From assembly GCA_001586965.3 (NCBI GenBank), contig LUCW03000232.1, forward strand, positions 1 through 39,804: a DNA stretch of 39,804 bases, given 5' to 3'. The notes under the pieces were generated by a model, which worked only from the letters and a program-made list of their open reading frames with translations, made no database searches and was not told the origin of the DNA. Each line of letters starts with the position of its first letter. The first letter of the stretch is position 1. Of the stretch, positions 30,293-39,804 are shown in pieces. A program made the translations under genes and the position numbers. The stretch is from Sphaeroforma sirkka (lineage: Eukaryota; Opisthokonta; Ichthyosporea; Ichthyophonida).

Positions 30293-31799
30293 AAAACACT
30301 GCATCTCACGGAGTACCAGGAATCAACCTCGCCAGACATATGGAATCCCTGGTTGCAGCATTGTCACTGGGTATCGCCTCTTGTCGCGCTTAGCTTCCAT
30401 GGCTTCAGCTGGCGACATCCCCCGCAACCGACTGGTGATGTTCAAAACATTCATCCTATCCACGGCTACATATGGACTGAACATTACTGCCTGGGTTCCG
30501 CTTATATGGAAGGATGCGTTGGACCCCCTGTTCGAGCGCTTTAACTGAGCACTCATCCAAGCAGCAGCCATAATCACGGGCACAAAATACCCTCGGTTTC
30601 CCAAACATCGAACAAGCTTACTTCACTTTTGCGGCCTGGTCCCCGCGCAACCATTCGCGGACTACCTCGGAGGTTGCCTGAGAATACAACTCGACTCAAT
30701 GGCCACAACTCGACTCAATGGCCAGCACAAATCTACTTACCCCTCTGACGCAACCCGCCTGGGCCCACGACAAACCGTACAGTATCTATGCTCACCTGAA
30801 AACTTTACACAAAACCACGGGGGGGCGTACACCCGACTATGTAGTCCTCCGCCAACGCTGTGACGACATCAGGAAGAACTCAACAAAATGTTGGTCCAAC
30901 AAGGAGATTGCGGCAATGGCCCGGCGCCAATACTACTACCAACTGGTTATGAGTAAACCGCCAACCTCAAACCGCGACACAGCCAGACACGTCAGTTTCA
31001 ATCGCTGCTTCGAGTCTACACCAATCCGGCTCTGTGCTATGATTGTAACGAATACCTACATGTTCACATTGCTCGACTACCGCACCGACGGATGCCCTGC
31101 CTTGTCTGCCCCGGTAGCCACAAGTTCACTACCAGCCACTTTACCTGCTTCCTACAACTGATTCGACGCATCCTGGTAGGCCCAAAACTGCCGCTCATTG
31201 GCCCTGACCACCTTCAGCAATTACAGGAGTGCCACGACTTCCACGGGATTTGGAACCTCTACGGACACCTTGGATCTTTTCTCCAGCATGTTGAAAAACC
31301 ACCGTACCCTCACTCGTCCCTGACACATCAACAGATGTTCCACATACCCCGGCTAATCACGCTGTTGCAGTACTACTTCCACATTTCTGTTCAAACCAAA
31401 TCATCGCGCTGGTTGGTTCCGCCTATGATACTTCCAATCCAGGCCAGCCAACACATACCAAATTTATTCGTGGTCTGGTGCGGCATTGGCTTACCTCCAT
31501 CCTCGCTCCTCGACCGGATTATGACGGATAACCTGGTCCTTCTCGATATTTCGTACTCTGCACTAACCCATTCCGCGGCACTACATGGCGCAGACCCGAT
31601 CCGTACCACAAAGGTGGGTACTCTACTTAGTAGGTCAGCAAGCAAATATATGGAACATTCGATAGTAACAGTGTTTTGTCACCACCGGCCCGAATTGACT
31701 CAGCGCATATCTTCCATTGTCGACTCACTTGGCCAAAGCTTCAAACGGGAGTTTACTGACTACTTCTTTCCATCAATCTTTCCTGAACCACTACAGTAA
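30243..31799 (+). pseudogene. LINE C-terminal region with a Cys/His zinc-ribbon-like cluster
   Basis: RLASMASAGDIPRNRLVMFK and TFILSTATYGLNITAWVPLI (30388-30510) match the post-RT helical region common to LINE ORF2. A TGA at 30546-30548 lies where an Arg codon (CGA) would be usual. Further on, 31035-31150 reads CYDCNEYLHVHIA...CLVCPGSHKFTTSHFTC, a C-x2-C / H / C-x2-C / H-x2-C arrangement like a LINE C-terminal zinc finger. An approximately 220-residue tail (to 31799) with WCGIGLPPSSLLDRIMTDN follows and is also present in the nested copy. Confidence 0.65.
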
Positions 31800-31874
31800 C
31801 TATGAGAGCCATACAATATATTCATACATTGTAACATACATACTTGTCATTTTTCAAATAAATTATATTATCCC

Positions 31875-31946
31875 TATCGTCTCAAATAGGTCCAAGTAAA
31901 TAAGCCATACCAAATACGCAGGATATTGGAGCCATCAAAGTGAATA
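31875..31946 (-). repeat. LTR-A continuation after the LINE
   Basis: Begins with the target copy TATCGTCTC and continues AAATAGGTCCAAGTAAATAAG to GTGAATAC, collinear with the LTR part at 27579-27992. It stops where a duplicated LINE segment begins. Confidence 0.85.
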
Positions 31947-32189
31947 CTACCAGCCACTTTACCTGCTTCCTACAACTGATTCGACGCATCCTGGTAGGCC
32001 CAAAACTGCCGCTCATTGGCCCTGACCACCTTCAGCAATTACAGGAGTGCCACGACTTCCACGGGATTTGGAACCTCTACGGACACCTTGGATCTTTTCT
32101 CCAGCATGTTGAAAAACCACCGTACCCTCACTCGTCCCTGACACATCAACAGATGTTCCACATACCCCGGCTAATCACGCTGTTGCAGT
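31947..32189 (+). repeat. Exact 243-bp copy of an internal LINE segment
   Basis: Identical by eye to 31129-31371, starting ACTACCAGCCACTTTACC and ending CTGTTGCAGT. It has neither the LINE 3' end nor a target duplication. It ends exactly at the TG of an inverted LTR-A. Confidence 0.9.
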
Positions 32190-32787
32190 TGTAGAAATAC
32201 GGCCTCCGGTCAGTCTAAAATATCAAGACCAATTGAGATAATACATTGGTTTTTTATTTGTATTTTAAATAATTTAGTACAAGCTCTTTTTTTTCCAATA
32301 TTTCCAAAGTGTTCTAAATTCACTTTGATGGCTCCAATAGCCTGAGTATTTGGTATGACTCATCTACTTGGACCTATTTGAGACATTAGTAGATGTAGGA
32401 TATTATAAACTAAATTTTATAATCTCCTAACTACCACTTATAGATTTTGGGCCTCCCGCCAAATTCCAAAATCCAATAAGTCTTTTTCTTTTTTTAACTT
32501 TTCTTCAGATGGAACTTTATTTATATCAGCTAATGTATTAACGTGACTTACGTTATTATGTCTATTTACAAATTAGGCAAGTGGTCATGAACACTTAGTA
32601 CTTCTAGTGAAAATTATTCAATAAAGAACAGCTAGAGGTACGCCCTGTGTGATCGAGGATATTTAGGCTCTTAACAAGAGGCAGTCCCGATCATTTTACA
32701 CAAGCTACCACTGCTAAAATCTAACTGACTAAATTGTATTTTAGTTTAATATAGTTTGAAACCTAGTAATTTCCATCGAAGTTTACA
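32190..32787 (+). repeat. LTR-A in inverted orientation
   Basis: TGTAGAAATACGG...GAAGTTTACA, 598 bp, the reverse of the LTR at 4686-5286, thus element sense plus. Left flank CAGT, right flank TATG. With 27579-27992 and 32862-32954 it forms inverted repeats. Confidence 0.9.
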
Positions 32788-32843
32788 TATGTTATCTCAT
32801 TTGATCTTGATATTTTAGACTGACCGGAGGCCATAGTTCTACA
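32788..32843 (-). repeat. Last 56 bp of the LINE-interrupted LTR-A
   Basis: TATGTTATCTCATTTGATCTTG to TTCTACA, matching the end of the LTR at 8743-9080 (same TATGTTATCTCATTTG variant). About 70 bp of LTR between 31946 and this point is missing. Confidence 0.8.
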
Positions 32844-32861
32844 AAACGTCGATGATATCGC

Positions 32862-32954
32862 TGTAAACTTCGATGGAAATTACTAGGTTTCAAACTATAT
32901 TAAACTAAAATACAATTTAGTCAGTTAGGATTTAGCAGTGGTAGCTTGTTTAAG
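32862..32954 (-). repeat. Partial LTR-A (remaining 3' LTR of copy 2)
   Basis: TGTAAACTTCG...GGTAGCTTGT, the first 93 bp of the plus-strand LTR form. It ends near a TAAG word shared with the integrase sequence that follows, consistent with a microhomology deletion. Confidence 0.85.
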
Positions 32955-33102
32955 GTATTGCATAAAGCAAGTTATAGCCCGAAGCCACACATAAGAAATA
33001 ACAGATATATACATCGCCAGTATGCTTGGATCGCGGGAGTTTAACCAAATCAACTATGACTCGGCGCATCGGTTGGTCTTCTGTCACACTTTTTAGGGGT
33101 GC
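32955..33102 (-). pseudogene. Start of integrase catalytic core, truncated
   Basis: In frame with the zinc-binding domain after a TAG at 33103-33105. RRVIVDLVKLPRSKHTGDVY contains the first catalytic Asp, and CVASGYNLLYAIP follows where most integrases have a second conserved D-S-Y. The rest of the core is lost at the deletion joining the LTR. Confidence 0.7.
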
Positions 33103-34418
33103 CTAACCGTATCGCTTGATCTGGTTCTTTTCACAATCAGTACAGCGTCGGTATACTTCACGTATGGTTTCTTTCAGCGCCGGGTGATCAAGCCCTGCAC
33201 GAATAGCCATTTTATAAGTATGCTCATATGCTCGATGCGTTAAATTATGTATTATTTTAACTCTACTTTCGAGCTCCTCTAAGTCAGTCAGATTCTGCGT
33301 AACGCTGGCTGGATGAACCATAGTCCTGTTGGAAAGGGCAACCTCAGTATCAGGAGGGGTAGAGTCCTGAGATACATAATTGACAACATTGGATTGTTGA
33401 AGTATCTTCTTCAGTTGTTTCGCAACTCCTGGCTGTTCTTTAAGCAGCGCTTTAAGTAGTTGAGTGCGAGCTTCAGGTTCTCTTAGAGTTTTGAGTCTTT
33501 GATCCATGGGCTTAGCTAGTTCCATGTTTTTACGATCTAATGCCGTTTCAATCGGCATTACCTCGACTGCAATCTTGTTGGGTGCATGTGTTGTACGAGT
33601 CTTGAGCTTTTGTTCAAACTCTTTAGACTCCTCTAGTTTAGCTAAGAATTCGGTTTAGGGTTTCCACTTAGTGGTACCTGCAGGACCGATGCGACAAACA
33701 ATGGTGTGTTTCCAAGGCGTCTTCTTAATAGAATAGGATCCCTGATACAAGAACGTGTCGGTTTCACGGTCGACATAAATAGGTTCGTCTTGAATCATAT
33801 TAATTAAATCACGTATCCATGGGTCGGAGTTACGTAAGGGACAACACAGCGTAATGGTAGATTTAGTAATATTAACATAATTTAACAACTGTGCGATAAG
33901 TTGACAAGGTGGGTTAGCCCACGCATTATGCTTTGATAAGTCAAGCTGAAATGCATCACCTTTAGGATGAGTCAACGACCTATATTCAGAAACCTGTTTG
34001 TTATGTTCTGCGGCGAACATATCAACAGTAAATGGACCCCATCGTGATTGAGCGAGGTTAAACCATTTCTTATTTAGCATCCAATCGGTTGCTAATAACT
34101 CTTTGACTGTTTTCTGGTAGTCGGGCACAAGTCGAGAGAGCATGTCAGGAAGATGGTTATGTATTCCTGGTATGTGTGTTATATTAAAAGCGAACTTGGC
34201 AATAATGTTATGCCAGCGGCTCACCAACTGTGAATCAGGGTTCATATCTTTTAAGTATGTTAAAGACTTTTGATCACAGGCGACAGTAAAGTAACTTCCA
34301 TAAAGGTAGTCTTTAAACTGTCTTAGCGCAGTAACTATAGCAAGGAGCTCTTGTTTAACGGTACCATTTATCGTTTGGTAAAGCATTCCACCTACCGCTC
34401 GATCTGAAGCGTCGGTTG
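33103..34418 (-). pseudogene. pol: RNase H, DIRS-type module and integrase zinc-binding domain (family A copy 2)
   Basis: One frame from about 34418 (ATDASDRAVGG, first RNase H Asp) to 33103, broken once by TAA at 33655-33657 where copy 1 has TCA (Ser). Order: RNase H (KQELLAIV, ACDQKSL, LPDMLSRL), DIRS-type module (TVDMFAAEHNKQ, AWANPPCQLI, KKTPWKHTIV), a charged linker, then integrase HHCC: HNLTHRAYEHTYK...CTDCEKNQ near 33115-33250. A 60-bp in-frame deletion removes the FFSKSYNKSQ block that copy 1 retains. This copy shows most clearly that the module precedes a DDE integrase. Confidence 0.85.
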
Positions 34419-35830
34419 CTACTTGAATGGGACACCATCCACAGGGTACTGCATGATGGGTGCGTCCATTACTTTACTTTTGACCAGTTTAAATGCATCA
34501 TCACATTTTTTAGTCCAAAGCTTTCCCAAAGGTCCTTTGTGCAGCCGTAGGTGACTGAAAGGCTTTAAGTAATATGATAGATGCGGTACCGAATCCGAGA
34601 AGAAGTTAACAAACCCACACACAGAGTTCACATCTCTTCCAGTAATTGGTGTTGATAAATCCAACAGAAACTGTTTCTTGCCAGGATCAATTTCTACCCC
34701 TGCTGCAGATACTTTGTAGCCAAGTAAGTGTATAGTATCTTTAGCAAAAGAACACTTGTCTTCGTTAATCTTAAGTTTAGCATGATTAAGTCGCTTTAAG
34801 ACTTCTTTAACGAGTTTAGCATGTTCATGTGCTGTCTTTGTAAAGATAACTATATCATCTAAATAGACTGATACGTTATACGACAGATCTTCAAATAGTT
34901 CCATCATAACTTGTTGGAAGAAAGAAGGTAACATGTGTAAGCCTTCAGGTGCACCTTTAAACTGGTACTTCTTACCTTGCCAAGTAAAGGAAAAGTATTT
35001 CCTATGAGGCTCATATATCTGTAGTTGATGGAATGCAGCTTTTAAGTCTATCTTGGAAAAGATAGTCGCACCCTCCATTTTGCGTAGTATCTCGCTTATC
35101 TTAGGTAAGGGAAAACTATGTTGCGGAATTAGTTTGTTGATTGGCGACAGGTCTAGTACTACTCTTGTTTTACTAAACGTTCCATCAGATTTATATTGAT
35201 CGACCGCTAAGAGAGCTAAGTTAACTGGGGTTGCATCATAATTGATTTCAATTAGACCCTGTTTTAACCAATCTTCGATTTGGGTTTTGACAACGTCTTT
35301 GTGTCTCCAACTCACGTAGTTATGTGAAGGACACTTTAACTTAGAGAAGTCGACGTTTATTAAGTCAAGTCTAACGTACCCATTAGAGAACTTAAACATA
35401 CACCAGTCAGTTATTGCAATCTTCCTGTTTTGTATAATTAAGTTCATAATTATATCGGTGAAGTGCGGAATCATATCCTTTGCTTCACCTTCCGGAGGTT
35501 TAGGTATCTTTAACATGTTATCATCTGACTGATCTTTATTCGGGTCCAGCCCATTAGGCAGACCAGTGAGTGTTATACCTAAACTGAGAAGATCAGTCAT
35601 ACCTATAATTAAATCGTATTTCTGAGACATGTCAGTAACGATTAGGTGAGTCTTCACTTCTCTTCTATCTGACAGCATTATGTGTGCATAGTCAATGGCT
35701 TGTTCGCAAGTAGTAACTTTGCCATTTCCCAAGATTAATCAGTTGTTTCGTTATGGACAGCCATATCTGTAGCGTAGGCTACTCGGCGTGAGATAGCAGA
35801 GACTTCAGCCCCTGGATCAAATAGTGCCAT
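34419..35830 (-). pseudogene. pol: Protease-reverse transcriptase, family A copy 2
   Basis: 35732-34419 is a 437-codon frame nearly identical to copy 1, including KIDLKAAFHQL, YLDDIVIFT and GVEIDPGKK. The protease start (FDPGAEVSAIS, 35730-35830) is put out of frame by loss of one A near 35737 (GATTAATC versus GATTAAATC in copy 1). The terminal TAG at 34419-34421 is shared with copy 1 at the same codon. Confidence 0.85.
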
Positions 35831-35940
35831 AACTTTTCTCCATTTACGAAAACTGTTTGAAAGATACGTTCATCTCCTTTGGTATAGATTTTATTGAACA
35901 TTTTCTCATAATCTTGCTCTAGTGCGCACATATGGTACTG

Positions 35941-36141
35941 TCAGTGCTTAGCTTGGACGTCCGGTGAGTCCTTGCAATCCTCTTTGTGCCAACCGTTAGT
36001 ACCCTTGCAAGTAGCACACTCTTTCATGTAGTGTCCAAAATCTGGCTTGCCTGGTGCACACTTAACAGGGTCGTGTCTACCATTCCACTTGCCATTACGT
36101 TTTGTGAGGTTGTAACCACACTTCTTGCAAGGCGCTCTCAC
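35941..36141 (-). CDS. gag: Gag C-terminal zinc-knuckle segment (copy 2)
   Basis: Same two atypical clusters as 2768-2968 (C-x2-C-x14-H-x4-C and C-x2-C-x6-H-x3-C), with two amino-acid differences outside the cysteines and histidines. It is joined to the capsid region except for an indel in a C run near 36182. Confidence 0.8.
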   Translation of the reverse strand: MRAPCKKCGYNLTKRNGKWNGRHDPVKCAPGKPDFGHYMKECATCKGTNGWHKEDCKDSPDVQAKH

Positions 36142-36148
36142 CTTCTTA

Positions 36149-36560
36149 TCACCTTTCGGTTCGGTAGAAGTAGAGCCAGTACCCCCCTCCAGTAGTAGTG
36201 CGAGGTTTCTTAGTACTACGCGCAGTGTTAGTCTCTACTGCGTTACGCTTAGTGGGCTGGGTGTAGCTCGTGGTACTAAGTACTCTAGTAGAGGGATTGG
36301 AATGCTTGTGAACTATCTTCTCAAAGACAGACCAAGGCATAGATCGCAAATCATCATAGGCGATGATGTCATCATTGACTTTCTTAAAGAGGTTAGCTCC
36401 CATAGTCTCCATCATCTGACAAATTAATAAATATTCGCCAGTATAGGTACGACCACCCATCCGAGTATTCATATGTGTCATATGAGCTAGAGCACCTCGA
36501 ATAGTAGTATCGTTCGCAAAGAACTTGCGAGACTCTAGAAGTTCACGGTCACGTGCATCT
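36149..36560 (-). pseudogene. gag: Gag, capsid end and linker to the zinc knuckles (copy 2)
   Basis: Contains RTYTGEYLLICQMMETMGAN and a Ser/Thr/Lys-rich linker (STKKPRTTTGGG). It retains the roughly 197 bp deleted from copy 1. A C-run length change (36182-36187) puts it out of frame with the knuckles, and an A-run change at 36561-36568 with the capsid upstream. Confidence 0.7.
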
Positions 36561-37689
36561 TCAAAAAAAAGGTGTTAAGTATATTATCACGCAACTGGTG
36601 CCAGGGTAGGGCTTTCCAGTTGGGCTCATGAGCCTTCAAGATAGTTCGCCATTCACCTGGCTCACAGAAATGAATAAAGGCATTCATCATCTGCTTATCC
36701 CTAAGGCTGGCAGACTCCTTAAGTTGGTCGAAGGCCTTCAGTGTCTCCACTGTACTCTCATTAGTAGAGAAATCGACCTCAGCCTGCGCGTTACCTAGCT
36801 GCTTTATAAAGCTTGGTTCTAAGTGTTCACGAGGCTCATGCTCAGTGCTACGGGCTGCTAGTGCCAAGATGGTGTCTATTTCCTTTCTCTTGTTATCGAT
36901 TAGATAGCGAATGTTATCCGCTTTCCTATCGTCAAGGTCAGAGTCATTCAATAGACGGCCCTCAAGGACTTGCATACCAGAGCGTAATAGCCTGAGACGA
37001 GTATGTCTGGTTCTCACTTCCTCATCCTCAGGATTAGAGCGGGAACTCTCTAACGAGGTACTGGTGTAGCGATTGCCAAAATCGTGATTACCAGGGTTAG
37101 TTGGCAAATGAGGGTCGATATTACGAGGATGGTAAGCCTCATCGAGTTCCATACGATCATATCCTCTGACAGGGTTAGGTTTGTCAAGAGGATGGTCAAT
37201 GGTAGCATCAGAGGTATAGAGATTAAATTTTGAAATATTATCTCTCTCGCCAGTGGTAACTGGCTTAGTGGTAAACATACTGGCTGGTAAACCAGTAGGT
37301 CTCGGGTTCGAAACTCGGCCCGAATTTTTCTTCTTCTTCGGTATAGGAAGAATATCAGCCAAGTGGGACACGATAGAGGGGTCCACAACTGATGCTGCCG
37401 CTAGCTCCTTCAAGAGCGCTTCAGTGCGGTTCAATTGGCGTCGAGATTGAGAGGACCCAACCACTCGTTGTCGAGTTATGGCGTCCTCAGCTTCGGCCCC
37501 AAGATTTGAGCTGAATGGAATGGCTTCTCCATCGATGGCGAAACCGAAATTTTCGGACAGGTCCAATACTTCCTTTTCACTCCGGATTTGTGCTGGAGTG
37601 TCCTTTAGATGTGGAGTTATAATGCCCCCGACATTCGTATCCACGAATTTTCCAGCCTTTCGACGTTTATCCCCAATATTTGACGGCAC
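36535..37689 (-). pseudogene. gag: Gag central region (copy 2)
   Basis: A 384-codon frame spanning what is split in copy 1: SQSRRQLNRTEALLKELAAA, a PIPKKKKNSG segment where copy 1 has its frameshift, and the capsid-like helices to NILNTFF. It ends at an A run of eight (36561-36568; six in copy 1). The first residues are in frame with the N-terminus only if the G run near 37696 is corrected. Confidence 0.8.
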
Positions 37690-38646
37690 GTGGTCGGGGG
37701 GGGCAAGCTGGGGTCCTGAGCTTCACTCCTAGATGATACACGGACGCTGGCGAGCCTTTCCGCGGTAGTAGATACCTCTTCTTCCAAGGCTTTAGGATCC
37801 GACGAGTCATCCTCAGAATAATCCTCTGTACCAACCTCAGAATTGGCTTCCCCAACAGTATCCTCGGCAGGCTCAATTTGTACACTTCGATGGAAATTAC
37901 TAGGTTTCAAACTATATTAAACTAAAATACAATTTAATCAGTTGTAAACTTCGATGGAAATTACTAGGTTTCAAACTATATTAAACTAAAATACAATTTA
38001 GTCAGTTAGATTTAGCAGTGGTAGCTTGTGTAAGAATGATCGGGACTGCCTCTTGTTAAGAGCCTAAATATCCTCGATCACACAGGGCGTACCTCTAGCT
38101 GTTCTTTATTGAATAATTTTCACTAGAAGTACTAAGTGTTCATGACCACTTGCCTAATTTGTAAATAGACATAATAACGTAAGTCACGTTAATACATTAG
38201 CTGATATAAATAAAGTTCCATCTGAAGAAAAGTTGAAAAAAAAAAAAAAGACTTATTGGATTTTGGAGATTGGCGGGAGGACCAAAATCTATAAGTAGTA
38301 GTTCGGAGATTATAAAATTTAGTTTATAATATCCTACATCTACTAATGTCTCAAATAGGTCCAAGTAGATGAGTCATACCAAATACTCAGGCTATTGGAG
38401 CCATCAAAGTGAATTTAGAACACTTTGGAAATATTGGAAAAAGAGCTTGTACTAAATTATTTAAAATACAAATAAAAACCAATGTATTATCTCAATTGAT
38501 CTTGATATTTTAGACTGACCGGAGGCCGTATTTCTACAAATTCCAGACAGGCTAGGTGTTTCCACAGGGACCTCAGGAACCTCGGCAGGCTTAGCAGGCC
38601 AAGAGCTAGCGGCTCCCTTGCCTTTAGAAGTACCCTTAGCCATAGT
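37690..38646 (-). pseudogene. gag: Gag N-terminus split by an LTR (copy 2)
   Basis: MAKGTSKGKGAASS starts at 38646 and runs to 38543. The LTR at 37879-38538 follows, and the acidic segment resumes at 37878. Removing the LTR and one AATT restores collinearity with copy 1 (GGCTCAACTCCAG there). A run of seven G near 37696 versus five in copy 1 shifts the frame. Confidence 0.8.
37879..38538 (-). repeat. LTR-A inside gag, with AATT target duplication and a doubled first 64 bp
   Basis: Flanked by AATT (37875-37878 and 38539-38542). It starts with 64 bp of LTR (TGTACACTTCG...TTTAATCAGT, to 37942), after which a complete LTR begins again at 37943 and ends TTTCTACA at 38538. Confidence 0.9.
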
Positions 38647-38723
38647 ATTTGCTGGATAGTAAATCGATGTCAGACAGTCTAGAAGCAGTACACTACTGTA
38701 ACTACCAAATAACTGAAAAAATA

Positions 38724-39325
38724 TGTAAACTTCGATGGAAATTACTAGGTTTCAAACTATATTAAACTAAAATACAGTTTAGTCAGTTAAGATTTAGCAG
38801 TGGTAGCTTGTGTAAGAATGATCGGGACTGCTTCTTGTTAAGAGCCTAAATATCCTCGATCACACAGGGCGTACCTCTAGCTGTTCTTTTTTTATTGAAT
38901 AATTTTCACTAGAAGTACTAAGTGTTCATGACCACTTGCCTAATTTGTAAATAGACATAATAACGTAAGTCACGTTAATACATTAGCTGATATAAATAAA
39001 GTTCCATCTGAAGAAAAGTTAAAAAAAAAGAAAAAAGACTTATTGGATTTTGGAGATTGGCGGGAGGCCCAAAATCTATAAAGAGTGATTCGGAGATTAT
39101 AAAATTTAGTTTATAATATCCTACATCTACTAATGTCTCAAATAGGTCCAAGTAGATGAGTCATACCAAATACTCAGGCTATTGGAGCCATCAAAGTGAA
39201 TTTAGAACACTTTGGAAATATTGGAAAAAGAGCTTGTACTAAATTATTTAAAATACAAATAAAACCAATGTATTATCTCAATTGATCTTGATATTTTAGA
39301 ACTGACCGGAGGCCGTATTTCTACA
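38724..39325 (-). repeat. 5' LTR of family A copy 2
   Basis: TGTAAACTTCG...TTTCTACA, 602 bp, 77 bp from the Gag start codon. No TGG-type primer-binding site next to it. Its right edge is followed directly by CAGTTAGGATTT, an internal LTR-A sequence. Confidence 0.92.
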
Positions 39326-39804
39326 CAGTTAGGATTTAGAAGTGGTAGCTTGTGTAAGAATGATCAGGACTACCTCTTGTTAAGAGCCTAAATATCCTCG
39401 ATCACACAGGGCGGCCCTCTAGCTGTTCTTTATTGAATAATTTTCACTAGAAGTACTAAGTGTTCATGACCACTTGCCTAATTTGTAAATAGACATAATA
39501 ACGTAAGTCACGTTAATACATTAGCTGATATAAATAAAAGTTCCATCTGAAGAAAAGTTAAAAAGAAAAAAGACTTATTGGATTTTTTTTGGAGATTGGC
39601 GGGAGGACCAAAATCTATAAGTAGTAGTTCGGAGATTATAAAATTTGGTTTATAATATCCTACATCTACTAATGTCTCAAATAGGTCCAAGTAGATGAGT
39701 CATACCAAATACTCAGGCTATTGGAGCCATCAAAATTAATTTAGAACACTTTGGAAATATTGGAAAAAAAAGAGCTTGTACTAAATTATTTAAAAATACA
39801 AATA
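39326..39804 (-). repeat. LTR-A lacking its first 65 bp, running off the window
   Basis: Begins at the internal LTR word CAGTTAGGATTTAG and continues collinear with other copies to the window end. Copy 2 therefore appears to sit inside an older LTR-A. Confidence 0.88.

Larger units (their letters stand above)
27993..31874 (+). mobile_element. Non-LTR retrotransposon (LINE) inserted in LTR-A
   Basis: 3882 bp between two copies of TATCGTCTC (27984-27992 and 31875-31883), a target duplication as expected for target-primed reverse transcription. It encodes a LINE RT, a C-terminal domain and a Cys/His cluster on the plus strand. It ends in an A/T-rich tail with AAATAAATTATATTA, without a long poly(A). 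The endonuclease domain was not found, so it is probably 5'-truncated. It contains a second, shorter LINE copy and a 161-bp tandem repeat. Confidence 0.85.
32862..39325 (-). mobile_element. Ty3/gypsy-like retrotransposon, family A, copy 2
   Basis: Same orientation and content as copy 1. The 5' LTR is 38724-39325; the 3' LTR is reduced to its last 93 bp at 32862-32954. Most of integrase is deleted, so the coding part jumps from the start of the integrase core to near the LTR end. Breaks are: an LTR inside gag (37879-38538), a G-run indel near 37696, an A-run indel near 36562, a C-run indel near 36182, a one-base loss near 35737, a 60-bp deletion at the start of RNase H (34362) and a nonsense codon at 33655-33657. 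Flanks TCGC and CAGT do not match. Confidence 0.9.

Noticed and set aside
29911..30339. Minus-strand frames over the LINE tandem repeat
   Set aside because: They are antisense shadows. The same short peptides recur only because of the 161-bp duplication.

Overview
This window is eukaryotic DNA made almost entirely of transposable elements stacked inside one another. Spliced-looking exons, LTR retrotransposons, a LINE, a Mutator-like DNA transposon and long TA/CA microsatellites rule out a prokaryote. I cannot name the host. An early-diverging fungus, an oomycete or another protist would fit, but nothing here is decisive. I see no convincing single-copy host gene.

Layout. (1) 1-5286: minus-strand Ty3/gypsy-like element, copy 1 of family A, with its 5' LTR at 4686-5286; its 3' end lies outside the window. 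(2) 5287-7430: an inverted LINE fragment joined to LTR-A sequence, then an unidentified 402-codon reading frame broken only by three TGA codons. (3) 7431-10880: integrase pieces of a second Ty3-like family (B), split by LTR-C copies, an LTR-A copy with a clean target duplication, and an LTR-B with its leader. (4) 10881-11600: possible exons of an unknown gene. (5) 11634-16583: a Mutator-like element (MULE). It has a SWIM zinc finger, a zinc knuckle and a Ulp1/C48 cysteine-protease domain in consecutive same-strand exons. Palindromic modules built from a repeated 19-bp motif bound it. (6) 16584-20278: decayed minus-strand family-B pol (protease, RT, RNase H, DIRS-type module, integrase, chromodomain-like tail). 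(7) 20279-23241: non-coding DNA holding a solo LTR-B with a 5-bp target duplication. (8) 23242-27578: plus-strand remains of a third Ty3-like family, interrupted by LTR-C. (9) 27579-32861: an LTR-A split by a 3.9-kb LINE, which itself holds a 5'-truncated LINE copy; an inverted LTR-A follows. (10) 32862-39325: copy 2 of family A, with an LTR inside gag. (11) 39326 to the end: a further partial LTR-A.

How parts relate. In family A, Gag (with two zinc-knuckle-like motifs), protease-RT, then RNase H, DIRS-type module and integrase would make a complete retrotransposon, but both copies carry frameshifts and deletions. All three Ty3-like families place a DIRS-like D-FA...NPP module between RNase H and integrase. 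The most unusual item is the MULE joined to a SUMO-protease-like domain, an arrangement best known from Kaonashi/CUMULE-type plant MULEs. Many differences between the family-A copies are homopolymer indels, so some breaks could be assembly errors.
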